Positions 1-13,000 of a stretch of DNA of 64,000 nt are shown here, in pieces (within the stretch, counting starts at the first letter, position 1; the number at the start of each line of letters is the position of its first letter). The position numbers and the translations under genes are program-made. The notes under the pieces are model-generated. The model was not told the DNA's origin, searched no databases, and was given only the letters and a program-made list of their open reading frames with translations. This stretch comes from Kappaphycus alvarezii (Eukaryota > Rhodophyta > Florideophyceae > Gigartinales > Solieriaceae), in NCBI GenBank assembly GCA_002205965.3, contig NADL03000629.1, positions 1,240,001 through 1,304,000 on the forward strand. Reading direction: 5' to 3'.

Positions 1-72
1 CTGTTCACTGTACTGTACTGGACTACAGTTTGGCTACCAGTGAAGAAGCGGCTGGCAATGTTAGGGAAGGAT

Positions 73-1008
73 TCAGCAGTAGAGGAAAATGCACCATCGG
101 AAGATGCAACATTGGAAGGGCTGCACGTACAATCTAATGTGCTCAGCTGAAAAGAAAAGCTGGTGGCTGCAACAGGATGTCTCCAGGCTCGAGCTCGGTG
201 CGTGAGAAGAAAAGGGGGCCTCGACCTCGTAAGACGGGCAGAGATCGGCCGCATGATCCCCATATAGATCCATCTGCTATCGGCAGTGATGGCAAGGAAG
301 CAGCGGATGGTGCGGGTGAACTGGAAGGCCAAGCCGCCTTTGCAACGTTCACGTCCAATGAGACGGGGATCATTGTAGCGTTTACGGGATGGGCGGTGAG
401 GACAGATGCAGCCGGTCTCTGCTGAAAGGCGAGGTCGCGGGTGAGGAGTCTGCGTCGCTGTAGTGGGAGGGGGTCCGGATGGCGTCCCAAGAATCATCCC
501 TCCGATAATCCCGTGCTGTGGCATTCCGCTGTACCGTGCCTGGTCAAGATATCCCTGGATGAAACAGAAAGGGCGTGAAGTGCGTACGGGTTGAGGTCTG
601 GAGAGGTAGGGTGGCCAGGGACGGTGGCGAGGAAGAAGCAGATGACGGATTCAGCCTGGACGAGAGAGAAACCTGGTCGGCAGGGCACGGGCGTTCAAGC
701 AGTCGTGAGGAGCGAGACGCGGAGTACTGAGCGGTGCTTGCATGGGCGGAAGCCGCGTCGATTACACTGGCGGCGACGGTGGCATGGAGGGAGGGGTGAA
801 TGGCAGAAATATTCTGGACTGCCCAGTCGGACTGGGAGGCAGCCTGAATCCAGGCCTGGTCCTTGAGAGTGACGCCGTTATGGGACTCGTAACAGCTCCT
901 TCGGTGGTCGTCGAATTGGCGGGCAGCGGTATGAAAGCGTTGCGGGTCATGATGCGGGCGGAGGCGCAGCAGGTGCATGTGAAAGGGTGCGCGAGAGTCG
1001 GGGACCAC
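73..1008 (-). pseudogene. Non-LTR retrotransposon ORF2 fragment, C-terminal half
   Basis: Decayed C-terminal part of a non-LTR retrotransposon polyprotein, read on the minus strand through several frames. Around 544-1008 the translation contains RSCYESHNGVTLKDQAW, then a run ending VAASVIDAASAHAST. This lines up with the segment between RT and zinc knuckle in the copy at 31.4-32.0 kb (HGIALTDRAW, AAASIIDAAPAR). Lower down, near 240-270, it reads LYGDHAADLC, equal to the GDHAADLC of the 32.1-kb copy. Near 145-200 it reads TELEPGDILLQPPA, matching TELRPADIFVQPP. Order and spacing agree with one element running toward coordinate 1. No frame is open throughout, so it is dead or badly sequenced. 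The RT domain is not present here. Confidence 0.7.
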
Positions 1009-1609
1009 GTGCAGCAGGCAGAGGGTGCCACGGCAACCCTCGAGTTTGAATTGGAGGAAGGTGGCGGTGAAATTCTGATCACCGAGCGGTGCTCCGAGAA
1101 GTCAAAAGCGATGGCCGATGCATTGGTCTAGAGGGATTTCATAGAGCAAGAGCGAGCATAGGAGGAAATGGGAGGCCAGTGAATACGCGAGTTGCGCAGG
1201 ATATCTGTGGTCACCGTAATCTGGCGGACGAGAGGGTGGATTGTAAGGGAAAAGAGCAACATATGTACTTGCTGGGTACCACTGATTGGTATCCTGGGCA
1301 CTCTGGCACGGATCAAGATGTGTTGGCTGTTCGGAACCAGTGTACTTTTCACAAGCGGCCACAACGAATGCCCGCAATACTCTGTTTCTCGGGTACAGTC
1401 CCCGCCCACCTTGGACCCCGTTGGGAGACACGCAACACACTGCCCTCGGTGAAGGGCTTTCTGCGACGTCACAACCATCTGCGGGACAAACTATACTCCT
1501 TCCTCCGACACCTTACCGTTCTTGACACAAAGCTGGAATATACCCTTCTGTGCAAAACCCATGCACCGCCCCAGGATCGCCGCAGAATAGACATCTTGAT
1601 GGACAACCT

Positions 1610-2110
1610 TGAATTCCCCCCCCCGCGACCACGCGCAATCGACGTGCTTGTCGCAAGCCCCTACACAGAGCGGGCTCTCCCAAGAGCACGCAACACCGTA
1701 GCGGGTGCCAGCCTGCTCATCGAGGCGCACGAGAGGGCACACTATGCCGACCTTTGTGCGACAATACACGGTCAGTTCTTCCCTGTTGGGTTGTCGTTTG
1801 GCCGTGTGGTTTCAGGGGCATCCACCGGCACCATTGTCTATGCAACGCCGTGGCATACCACGTCATGTGCGCCGCTGGACTGGACTGGACTGGCAGTTGG
1901 AGGTCCGACTCCTCGTGGTGGGTACGGAACTCTGGCCCGCGGACATAGTGGTGCACGATCTGACGCTCCCCGCCACTGCCCCGCCCAGCCCCACAGCCTT
2001 TGATATCACGATGGTGTCGCCATTCAAGACTAGCGCCACAATAAAGGGCACCCAAGGTGGGGTGGATCCGCTGCCGGGGCCACGCACCTGCTGGACGAAT
2101 TTATGCGTCG
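1610..2110 (+). pseudogene. Two adjoining non-LTR C-terminal fragments
   Basis: The plus strand carries two short pieces of the endonuclease-like C-terminus of non-LTR elements. The first, about 1640-1830, reads AIDVLVASPYTERAL, then EAHERAHYADLC and FFPVGLSFGRV. This is the usual layout after the catalytic region in a second subfamily. The second, about 1870-2035, reads RRWTGLDWQLEV, GTELWPADIVVHD and FDITMVSPFK. It matches the GLDTWHEV, GTELRPADIFVQ and CDITVVSPFK motifs of the 32-kb copy. The order (a late motif before an early one) shows these are two different copies abutted or rearranged. A long open frame spans both, but it is a chance fusion of frames. Confidence 0.6.
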
Positions 2111-2329
2111 TATAGGTGGGCGATATCTCAGCTCCGACGGGGCGATTCGTCGGCGCACTTGGCAGCGCCTCAGTAGTGTGGTATGGTGGTCCATGGCGAT
2201 GTGCATCCTACCTGGCACCCTGCTGCATGTGGGTGATGGGCAATATGCGGTTAGATGTAAGATCAGAAGAGTCAGAGTGGCGCACGAATACGGGTTGCTC
2301 TAAAGATGTTACAAAAGGGTGCTTTCCAT

Positions 2330-2471
2330 TGGGCAGTTGCTTACAATACAGCGGGACGTGGAACTTGGAGTGGAAACTCGCAGCACGGAAGACATGATGT
2401 GCGAGGGCGTTACGGATGGAGTTGCAGAGCCCCGAGGAGTAGAGGTCAGCCGCATGGTTTCCTGTATACAA
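2330..2471 (-). pseudogene. Small non-LTR zinc-knuckle-region fragment
   Basis: On the minus strand the translation reads GNHAADLYSSGL, then RNALAHHVFRAASFHSKFHV. This lines up residue for residue with GDHAADLCCPGF and RHDMFATHVTRAAGLDTWHEV in the copy at 32.1-32.2 kb. Two hallmark positions of the CCHC region (first Cys pair, last Cys) are missing or changed. It is a short remnant only. Confidence 0.55.
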
Positions 2472-2519
2472 TCAAGCGTCTGGTGGAAATGGTGCCCAGG
2501 ACTGTAAGGTTACGGTAGT

Positions 2520-5500
2520 CTGTATTGTAGTACTACAGACTCTCAAGCAGCACGACAAGGTCTCCGCATCCAAACATGACTCAAATTTTGTCAAGCACGC
2601 ACACGACTAGACCTCCATACTCTTGCTGTGCAGCGCAACCGCCCTCCAAGTGATGCTGCAAGTATGATTGCTCCCCGTGCTAAACTGTGTGGCAAAGTGC
2701 TCACCAATTCTACAAAGCTGGGGATTTCTGCGTAATATGCCATGCGCGGTACTACACGGTAGTACCTGAATCCTTGCCTGCAGGAATCTTTTTCCAAAAT
2801 GGGCCAAGCGTCTACAGCGATAATACATCCACGCTTTGTAACCGTCATTGAAGAGAAATTGCTATGGGAGCCCAGTGATGGCAGCAAAAATGAATCAAAA
2901 TCTGGCTGTGCTCCTTTAGTGCGGCTGCAAAAAATGCATCGCTGAACAGCACCTGCCCTCGGCTAGATCCGACTGCGTTCAGCAAAACTGTCAACCATTA
3001 TTTCTATTGATAATTCGCCTGCTGTGAACTTTAACATTAATGTGTATAAGGACCGCATTACCGTAATCCTTGATATCTTTTTCTTAGGATGGCCCCTTGC
3101 CGCAGTGATATCTCCAATGATGCAAAGATTTATTTGTCAACTGAGCTGCTGGCGAGGAAGAAACAGTACCAGCGAAATAAGGCAAAAGAGAATTTATTTA
3201 CTGTGGCAGATTCTTATTGAACATTTTGCTGAGTGTTTGCTATTTGCTACCATAGCCGCGCATCCCAATCAGGGAATGCCTCTACAAATACCAAATACAC
3301 TGACATCGTCTTCACAGAAATGCACGTCATGGCTTTACGCCGTACTACATTTTCGGCTGCGATCTGCAACCTTTTACGTGAACAACAACATGTGTGCATC
3401 GGGTGGTGAGTACACTGGCGAACAACCAACTCGTTACAAGAACAACTGAGTTAGATCCCGGAAAGCAAAAAGAAACGCAGTGAAATGTAAGATACAGGCG
3501 AGAGGGAAACAGAGCGCTGAATGAAATTGTAGACGGCTGCAAATGACGCAAGGGTGACATTTATTATCAAGACACAATAGCGGCTCTTTTTTCAAAAAAG
3601 TTGGCGCTTCATTATTACGGCAAGGCACAAGCACAGAGAATGACATGCTCTACTGATATTTCTGCTGAATCATTGATCCTTGCTTTGAAATTGGTGGCCT
3701 TTTTATTTTGACTTGAATCTTGAAGATTTTTCGTAATGGCAACGTACCAATGTAGTGCTCCCAGTCCGATACTGATATTTCCGGTATCTATCCGAGGATT
3801 ATTTTGTACACAGTGCGCCGCTCTGCATGGAATTGATTCGCACACACTGAGTGCCAGAATCAACTAGTTTTCGTAACACACTGATTACATTTGCACATGA
3901 GCGTTAATTTTATAAAGTTGGGTACCTAGTACGTAGCCATCAGCGGGCCAAACATTGGGTAGATGTAGTATTGCGAAAGTGCAGTGTTAGGGAGCAGACG
4001 GCACTGTTGTGGGTCGGCACTCAACATGATAATGATAACCAAATACATTTTGCAACGACCTGAACATTAATAATAATAATAATAGGTTGCAGGAACACTG
4101 ACTTTGAAGAAATTAATTTTCAGTAACATCAGAATTTTGGATGAGGAATACCGCAATCCCCGCAAACAGTGCAGACCGATATCAAAACAGTGCGGTATCG
4201 TAGTAGTCATGCCGCAGGCAGAAATGCGTGCAGACAAAAAGCGTACAGACATTACCAGTCAAAAACACCTTTTTGTCTTACCTTTTACACTATTCGAGTC
4301 CTTGATCGATTGTGCTTCTTCCTCACCATTGTAGCCCGCGACGCACCAAACTAAAAATCCAGCTCACAGTGCACAGGTGCAAAACAACATCCAATCTATT
4401 GCAACCACCTAACACCTATATCTTGCCCCTTTCCGTTCCAGACCCTGAAGGTTAACCCACACAAAATTTGAATACCGATCCGATCAAACATCCTATCGCG
4501 CCCGGAGTCAAAACACCCTATCTCTGCATACAACCCTGTGAAACCCGTGCAGTTGCATAATACCTCGACTGCAAATTTCCCAACCTGTACAAATAAATTC
4601 ACGATATACAAGTTGCTCTCTAAGCTACCAACGGTAAGGAACAATCTTCTATTTCATCCCGTGTGAAACCCTCAAGAATCAATCGTTTCTAAACCAAACA
4701 CTGTCATCGTAACCTCAAACTAAGGGCAAGAGACAAATATCCATGCGTCTGCTCGGACGATAACTCAGCCGTTATATCCTGACCGCAATTTGTCAACAGA
4801 ACTGATACATGCTTCTCCCACCGCAGTAAACAATCTTCGGTACAAAGAAAACAGGATATTTTTCAAGCAACTGTAAAGCACCGCTTAGCAAGTAAACTAC
4901 TGAGCAATTTTGTTAACAAAAAGGCAAATTGTAATTCCCGAATTTTGGGAGCCTGCATGGGCATGCAATTCCTATTACTCGTATATTAACTTACAAAAAT
5001 CGACATGGTGTTTCCCTGCGACCACTACTTTTTAAAGTCCTCCCGCCGCCACTTTTTCTGCTGTTGCCTTTTGGATGGCCATCGCGCTCCTAAATCTGGG
5101 CAGAAACGGGAAAAGCTACCCGTGTGCGTTTTCAGTCTGCAAGCATAATCAGGGATGTGACTTGCTTTAAACTTATCCACGTTGCAATTACCTAGTTCTG
5201 ACCAATTCGTTCTTTTCTAGAGGAAGCAGATTTTGCTACTCCCTAACAAAAAGCCAGACAAAACAAAAAGGATTCACTGCTCAAGAAATGAATCTCCTGT
5301 TCTAGATCACGGAGTAGGATTTGCATGTGAAAATCAATTCAAATGGATACCGTTACCAGGAACTGTTTGTCTCCGAAAGGCTACAGCCCACAGTAAATCA
5401 GAGAAACCTAACCAAAGTCTCATGTCAACAATATGCATTTCACGGCATGTGGACTGCAAAGCCATTAACAATATCGCACAATTACGTTAAAGATAAACTA

Positions 5501-6740
5501 ACTTTTTGGCAGCATCTGCTTATCGATACGCCAAGATGTGGCCGCAGAACTTGCATATACAGTATATAGAAGAAGTTTAATGCATTCAGTATATACATGA
5601 CCCCTATTTTCTCCTTGTATATTATGAGAGAAATAAATGCCAAAGGATTTTATCTTGAGCTTGCTTTATGGGCTCATTTAACCGTTCCTCGGATTAACCG
5701 CAGGTATTTTCTGTGATTAAAACAACCTTTTTATAACGGTCTGCGTCCACGAATGCAATCCAATTACTCATCATGAGTTAATCCAGCTCGCAGCCATCAA
5801 CGCATACCTTTTCGAATCTACCTTCTGGGAGTGTCAGTGCTCTACGGTTAAATTGAGTTTCGATGGGCCCTTCCCATTTTGGATGGGATGTGTGGGTGTG
5901 GTTGCAGTGCCTGAAAGTGCAAGCATAACCATTCATTTTCTTGCAATATCTTTTGATATTTACAATTACAAAATAGTGGCGAGAATTAATTTACCACATC
6001 CCACGGATATTTGGTGCAAAAACTGCAGGTATAAAATTGAATTTTCTGCACAGTGAGCGTTTTCTTCTGCTCCTTGATCCTACATTTACTGGTTTTTCAA
6101 TTCAAGTGCAGTTCCCAAAACAATATGAAGATATTTTCCTCGACAAAAGAAAAATATGTAAACATGTTTGTACTGCACATTGTTTCCTCGAAATAGGATT
6201 TGTCGAAAGAAGTAATGCGGGAAGAGTCCATGTGGCCACCGCATCACTCGAGATTACAGAGACTCTATACGCCCTCTTAGATGTAGATGAAGACAAGAAC
6301 ATATTGGGTGATGAAATGAAAACTTCTTACAATTGTAAGACCCTCTGCAGTCTTTAGTAGCCATTTTCTAAACGTTGGATTTTTTCGCTAGTCACAGTCG
6401 AGTGGCATTATGTTCATTACTTTGTTTTACTCTCACATCTACATCTGAATTTAGATTTGTCTAAAGAGACCAACTCTCGACTTGTCTTTGAATTTTAGGA
6501 TTTACTGCCGGTTCTCAGAAGTTCTGAAACTTTTTGTCCAATATTATAAAGTTCTGAGACGTTTTCCCAATACTATTACATCCAAAACTGGGATACTTGG
6601 ATTTTGTCCTCGAATAGGACAATCATACTACACCCGTGTACAATTATACAGAAAGCATTTTTTGTAGACTGGTACATATACATTATTACGTAATATACAG
6701 ACTTGTCGGGAAACCAGCATTCGACGAGGAACAGCCAGAG
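2520..6740. other. AT-rich stretch without a recognisable gene
   Basis: No open frame here has a recognisable motif. The longest, a 141-codon plus-strand frame at 3024-3449 and a 106-codon frame at 6037-6357, have atypical composition and no family resemblance that I can see. There is an (AAT)n microsatellite at about 4068-4084. I see no RNA gene or LTR in this interval. Confidence 0.5.
4068..4084. repeat. (AAT)n microsatellite
   Basis: A run of five to six AAT/TAA units is visible directly. It is simple sequence with no coding role suggested. Confidence 0.8.
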
Positions 6741-6746
6741 AATCTA

Positions 6747-8077
6747 TTAACCATTGCGAGTCTGGAGGTTTAGCTGCTCCTCTCTCGAATTTGATACATC
6801 AGAATTACAAACTGAAAGCATTTCCATGTCAGGGCACCCACGTTCATACGAATCCGAGAATTCTAAAAATGGATCCATAGCGGGAAGACCGTTATACCAC
6901 AGCTCCTGTCCAACTTCTGTTGCATCAACACCCTGACTGTCTTGAGGAGAATCGAGAGTAAATGAAGCGACATCAGTGTCGAAAGAGTCCTGAGAGCCAG
7001 TAAGTACAGAATTACAGCTCAGGTCAATTTCTCCTTGCTCTGTGTATCCACGTTGTTGGTGAGAGTCTTCAAAGAGGAGCCGCGGTGCTTGGGCAGTATC
7101 ACGATGGTGCTTCTCTACCTCCTCGTGCTCAAGTAGATTAGACAACCGCTGGAATACCTCGCCGCACCCAGTAAAATTACAAACATATGGTCGAATGTTA
7201 TCCAAAGGTCTTGCTCTTCCGGTGCAGGTAAAAACGAGGAGGCCATAATTGCAGATGGTGACTTGTCCTCAGCTTTCACAGGGAATTCAAAATGGGGTGG
7301 GATGGGAAGTTTTAGGGCATTGCTGCTGTGACTGGTACAGGCAGCTGATGAGTTATTGTTGTTGTTGTTGTTTTTGGTTGGGGCCTCTGATTCGAGACTT
7401 GGATTCGTATTCAAGGGCGCTTTGGTATGGAGCGAGGATTCACTAGTGGGTGAACTTGGAGAATCTCCAGATGCCAAGTGAACTTTGATGTGGGGCTTGA
7501 GGGAGGATTTCCAACGGAATCGCTTGTTACATCCCGGAAAGTGCAGGGGTACGGTAAAACACCGCTATGAACTCTCATGTGGCCTTCAAATTTGACCTTT
7601 TGCTGAACATTTTGCCGCAACCTTCTTCAGGACAGCGGCAGGGCTGCAGAGACTTGCTTTTGGGCGTTGAGGCTTGATGAGAGAGGCGACTGCGGGCAAT
7701 GGTACGGTGCGTTCCATGACGGTTGAGTTGAAAGACTTTGGACGAGTGCTGCACGTGTCCACCACTTGACATTGTGAGATGGATCCGGGTGGTGAGGAGA
7801 TGCAACGAGGAGGAGTAGGGATGAGTGATTGAGAGATCGGACTGCGTGGGTTGTGATGGAAAGAAGCGTTGGTGGCGGGTCGCAGTTTACCGAGATGCTG
7901 AGGTATATGTAGTGTTATGACGTAAGCCGGGAGACGAGTTTGAACCTGGCCGACAGGTCTGGTGGTGAACATGGTGACCGGATAAGTTGCACCGGTAACA
8001 AGAGGTGGTGTGGGTTGTGACATTGTAGTTGGGAGGGGATGAATACCAAACGGAGTCAAATGATATTGCGGGCCCAT
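6747..8077 (-). pseudogene. Three-finger C2H2 zinc-finger protein, frameshifted
   Basis: A probable DNA- or RNA-binding regulator of the TFIIIA finger type. Three fingers can be read on the minus strand, but in different frames. Finger 1 (about 7570-7650) has C-x4-C-x12-H-x3-H with CPEEGCGKMFSKRSNL. Finger 2 (about 7485-7560) has C-x4-C-x12-H-x3-H with GCNKRFRWKSSLKPH. Finger 3 (about 7090-7185) has C-x4-C-x12-H-x5-H with CNFTGCGEVFQRLSNLLEH. The N-terminal third is rich in Pro, Thr and Ser. A polyasparagine run lies near 7350-7375, and the C-terminus is acidic. I chose the Met at 8077 as start because the frame upstream of finger 1 opens there; another in-frame switch near 7800 seems needed. 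One-base shifts near 7208, 7536 and 7581 separate the fingers, each explained by one missing base in a C run. It is either a pseudogene or a real gene with sequencing errors; I favour the latter slightly. Confidence 0.65.
7349..7374. repeat. (GTT)n run encoding polyasparagine
   Basis: GTT repeats on the plus strand give eight consecutive Asn codons on the minus strand inside the zinc-finger gene. Polyasparagine linkers are common in transcription factors of microbial eukaryotes. Confidence 0.75.
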
Positions 8078-8299
8078 TGCTAGTGCGGAGGTAAATTAAA
8101 TGAAGGAATTTCGGGCCGGGTTGACTTGAGACAGAGAATAAACTTGCGTTGGTTTGTAATCGGCCATCTAATCGGGACACTAGTGCCTCTCCAAGCAGTT
8201 TCGAGCCTTTCACTTAAATGCACCATGACCCGTACAAATATTAAAATGTATTTCAGACTAGGAAAATTCTTTGTTTCTACAGAAAACAAAGAACATTAG

Positions 8300-11200
8300 G
8301 CAAGAATTGTCCTCTTATTTTTACTTTTTAAACGTAAACAGTACCGTGGTAGTGCAGTGCAATCGGTTCTTTCCAGAGAATTTTTTATTTAGCTCTCTGG
8401 AAGACGAATCATTGCATTTAATTTAATCATTGCAGAGAAAATGAGTTGACAGGGGAGCACAAACTGCGGATTTAGAAAATAGAGAAACTTGTGAGCCCTA
8501 TATCAATTACTTTATACTTACGAAAACGATGCAGTAGGATCCTGAACCTAACTTTTAGAATTTACTGCACAGCTGCACAGTACAGTATCTACAGTACTGT
8601 ACAGTACTGTACGATAGGTGGCTAGACTACTGGAAGCGGACAAAAAAATTAAATTATTATAATACAAGCTGACCAATGGAACGGTTTACCTCCACAATGG
8701 TAATAAGCAATTTATTTTGAAATTAAGTTGGAAAAGTGTGAATGTTTGGCGCTGTGGTCATTCGGGCCGCCTTGAATCATGACTCAACAGGAGGTTGACG
8801 CATAGTGTTCATCGGGCTATCAAAACATACAATACGAAATGTTTCATAAAAGTAGCAATGGAGTGCAACACACTAGTTGAGGCAAAGTTTTGGGTACGGT
8901 ATCCGAGTAAGCCTCGACCGGCAAAGGATTCTGGGAATCAAGCAATCCACTAATTGTACAAGAATTGGATTTGCGATTTTAGGATTCAAAGTGAACTAAC
9001 GGTGTGATTGTTCATTCTTTCTTTTTCAAGGTTGATCTTTTCCCTTGTGAAGTTTTCAGTGATCGATGCTGTCGGTACCCCTATCGGATCTAGCAGTGGA
9101 CAGGATAGAAAGTATAGACAAAAAGGCTATATTTTTTTATTGCTGAGGAAAAATGAGGATATACTAAATACGTTGAGTGGCTGTGATTGGAAGAATAAAT
9201 TTTGGAGTTTAGTTATTTTTTTGATCATCCACGTCACTATATGACATTTATACTGTACTGGTTTGTCCATCTCGCATGACATGTCAGCTTATAAAAAAGG
9301 TATCAAAATGGCTACAGTAGTGTACAGTACAGTACAGCAGCATATGGGGTTTGTTGAGGCACATAATAATATCTCTACCCAACGCTATTAGAGCATTACC
9401 TGTTCCGGTCAGATCCTCCATGGCTATTGGCTGAGGTATTTCGACTTGACCATAGTAATTTTCGGATGCACAGTTATTTTCATATGGCGCAATGAAACCG
9501 CAAGAGGCTGCCGACTTTTGTCAGATTTATTATATTACAGACTGTACTGTTTTAATTAATATCGTAATTGCCTCACGTGTTTGAAAAGATCATTGGCGTC
9601 GGTTTAGTTACAAAACCTCTCAAATGTGCATTGTACTGTACTGTACTACAGCGGTACAATAAGAGCATATGTACAGTTGGGTAGTGTACCCATCCTGTAC
9701 GTACGGTAATCGAAGCGGCTGCCAGTGTCAACATTCTCCTCAGCTCTCTCAGGAATACCCCACTGTATGCTATGGAAAACAGCACTGTATTTTGTAAAGG
9801 ACATACAGTATCATTCGACAAAAATATTTGTCTCAGCCGTACGTGCTCAACTCACTTATCATCCACCCTACATCCTACCGATATTCCAGTGCCAGATTCT
9901 CAGTGAATGACATACAAGCCTCTTACTCTGTACAATACAGTACAGTAAGTATTGGCTGGTACTGGTAAAGCCCCATACCACCCCATTTGAGACCTTTCGT
10001 TCACCTCTAGGTTGCTCTCGTCTTTAATGGAAAAAATGCCAGCATTGTTTCGCATCACATATTTGCATCATTTTCACGCCATTTTACACCAAACTCCGAG
10101 TCATTTCGAAAACTACAAAAGCCTTTCATTTTCGCACAAGTTCTTTCCAGTTTGTCCATTCTTCCTTTCCAAGTCGTCAGCAACACCATCCTACAATTAT
10201 TCGTTTGCTGCATATGTATTTCCCTACCCTGCATCTCGCTGCGGTTCACCGTACACTATGTTGCTAGCTACATCCCTCGATGCTCCTACGAATTCCTTGT
10301 TTCTCATGATTCTCTGCTTTCGCAAGGGACGCAGAAATGTTTCTCTGCACCCAACCGATTTTTGCATCTGAGTGAAATTTGCGCGAGCCGGGAGAACCAT
10401 TCCGATTTATGATTACGTTCTTTCGAGTCAGCATACTGTTGAAAAGCTTAAGCTTAGTCTCATTCGTAGCACCATTTCAAAAAAAAACTGTTTATTGCAT
10501 ATAATAACCGGTCCAGCTCCATCCCGAAAGCCAGGGTGCGGACCTACAATGTGTACTGACCTTCTGTAAGTACAGGTTTCCGCACCGCACCGAGGGCGGA
10601 GACATGCACACAGTACAGTAGTTGTCACCGAGAATATTTCAAAGATTTTCGTGCGTTTTGAAATGGTTAAAACTCAGATGATGGCATTCAGATCAAACTC
10701 TGACACCTCTCGCTTAAAACTGGTGAACGATTTCCTACATTCTCTCCTTCAAACTGATCTGTGGCGCAATCCTTACATAGTAAAAACCATACGGTACCAT
10801 TCCCGCCAATCTATCTATTCTACAATGGAGAACACCAATATATTTGCTGAAACCTTCTCAAGTCAAATTAGTTTGGGCCGGGCTCACCCTTGCCTTTGCT
10901 CATGTAACCCTCAGGGTCAGCACTGTTCTGCAGTTCACTTCAGCATGGACCAAGCTGTGCTCGCTAAATGACAGCTAGAGCATCTCGGCGGGGGGGGAAT
11001 TTTCAAAAAGACTTGTGCTATGTCTTATCGCCTGCTGGGTCGATACGCTTGCCAACGGGAGAAAGCTCTCCGCTTTTGCAGAATCCTTAAGCCAAAACAC
11101 TTCACTCACAGTCAGACCAACTTTGTTGTATATTTTGATTAAATATTTTATGTACCACATTCAATGAAACACCTTGGAACCAGATCGACTAAGCCATCCT

Positions 11201-13000
11201 GGATCCTTCCTTAGAAGGCAAAGTGGCGTCAAATAAGGAAAATTGGTCTGAAGAAATAGGCTTTTAGGGATGCTATTCTTCTTGTTCGTCGATTTCAGCG
11301 AGAATATGTATGCCGTGTGGTGATATGCAACTTTCTATTGATCTGTACGTCATGCTACTCGATATAGGTATACAAGTTCTCCATACCAGTTTGAAGTAAA
11401 GCTTCGAGGATGCAATTCCATTTTGCAATTTTAAGTAGGTCTTTCGATGGTGAGTGAGTCAGAGGTACATGGCTGGAGTTTCTATATCGGTGTTGGTTAA
11501 GTCAGCACTTATGGCGATACGTTTTGTATTTTGTATTGTTTTGTGCTTGAAATACTGCTCGTCTCACGCCGGTTCATTCTCCTTATTTCTGTTGACACCG
11601 GAAAAATACTTTTTTCAAGTGGGCTTCCATGTTACGAACCAATGAGCCGCAGAATTGCGAGCAAGTACACCAAAGTGTGTTCACAAGGCCTAAGCCAGCG
11701 CTAGAGGCCTGGGAAACTTTCACAAGTTGGTGGGTGTTCTACAATACGTTTTACCGATACATTTGTTCTTGGAGTAAAGAGTAAAGACAAGGACCGCTTT
11801 AAAATTAAAAGGTACTGTGCAAATGAAAAGGCGCCAGCTCGCAGAGAATTTCATGGGTCCCTGTGGACAGGAGGACTGCGAGATATTTTGGAAAGGTATA
11901 TTTGTAAGATAATAAGAGAATGGGCCGAAGAAGAATTCCTTGCAAGTTAGGATTGAGAAGGATAATTGAAATCGTTTGATAAAACAATTAAAAATGCGCT
12001 TTGAAAACGTCAACTTGGAGCCGCTTGATAAGTCACATGATAAAGGCAGGACGGCGGAATGAAATCGAAGTCACGGGCATTATTTAGTTAAGGAGAGTAT
12101 GGAATAGTCCTCTGTGTTATGAAAAAGTTAGTTACCGTACAATTAATATCTTTTTGACAATAGATATTTATGATCAAAGGCCATGAGTCAATTATGTAAG
12201 AGGCAGGTGTCCCTCTGTAACGCAGTTTTAACTGAAGATTTTACAATAAGTGCTCTGTACAGATTCAGGATTGTGAGTGGCGAGAGAAAAGAGTGCAGAA
12301 GCTGCAACATAAATTGACAAGAGGTACCCATTTCATTAAATATCAGTGGTCCATTCCATACGGCCGCCATTTTGCAAGAGACTATGGCGGAACAGCAAGA
12401 AATCGACCGTTTTTTTTACATTTATTTCAACGCATAATCTGCTTCACATTCCTCATCTGCCGCATGGACACAATTCATCCTCTGAAGCAGTCATTTACAC
12501 AGCTTAAGATTTTTTAAACAAGCACGTGATAGGAGGCACTTTCAAACTAAGTGGACGATTGCAACCTGCTATAGTTTAGACATTAATTTCTTAGAATCAA
12601 AAAATCTGTCATGAGATGAGACGCACGATTATTGCGACAACCAACTCTTTAAAAAATGTGCCTCTCATCATAATTTACAGTAGTTAATTGCTCAATCAAA
12701 TCATTGGAATAACAGGGCTGTGAAAAGCTGTGTACCTCCGGGGCCATCACCAGCTCTATACCGCCACCAATTGACCTCACAGCAGACGTGCATAATGTCC
12801 TTTACGTGTCTTATTCTTTCTCACAACCTAAGATCTAACAAGTTTGCGGCTCAGCATGGCCGCTGGAATCCCAACAAAATCAGCTCTGTTTCAAGTACAT
12901 TTAATTCAAAAAATACCGTACAAACAGGGTTCTGGTACTGCACATTCCGTTCCATAGTCGCGCTGTTGTCCTCAGGACATATGCCCGTAAACGAACTTTA
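8300..13000. other. AT-rich intergenic stretch with dispersed ACTGT/ACAGT clusters
   Basis: No gene is recognisable. Visible structure is limited to short clusters of the pentamer ACTGT and its complement ACAGT near 8575-8612, 9310-9340, 9540, 9628-9650, 9935-9950 and 10610-10620. Several short open frames, for example 10012-10371 on the plus strand, show no motif and overlap frames of similar length on the other strand. Confidence 0.5.
8575..8612. repeat. ACTGT/ACAGT pentamer cluster
   Basis: TACAGTACTGTAC-type sequence in which the pentamer runs in both orientations, giving small palindromes. Similar clusters lie at 1-25, 9310-9340, 9628-9650, 15175-15190, 26328-26342 and 30130-30175. Confidence 0.7.

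Noticed and set aside
1089..2003. A 304-codon plus-strand open frame
   Set aside because: It crosses two separate non-LTR fragments, and much of it reads them out of the frame that gives family motifs, so it is a chance frame.
10012..10371. A 119-codon plus-strand ORF
   Set aside because: Low-complexity Phe/Ser/Pro content, no motif, and competing frames on both strands.
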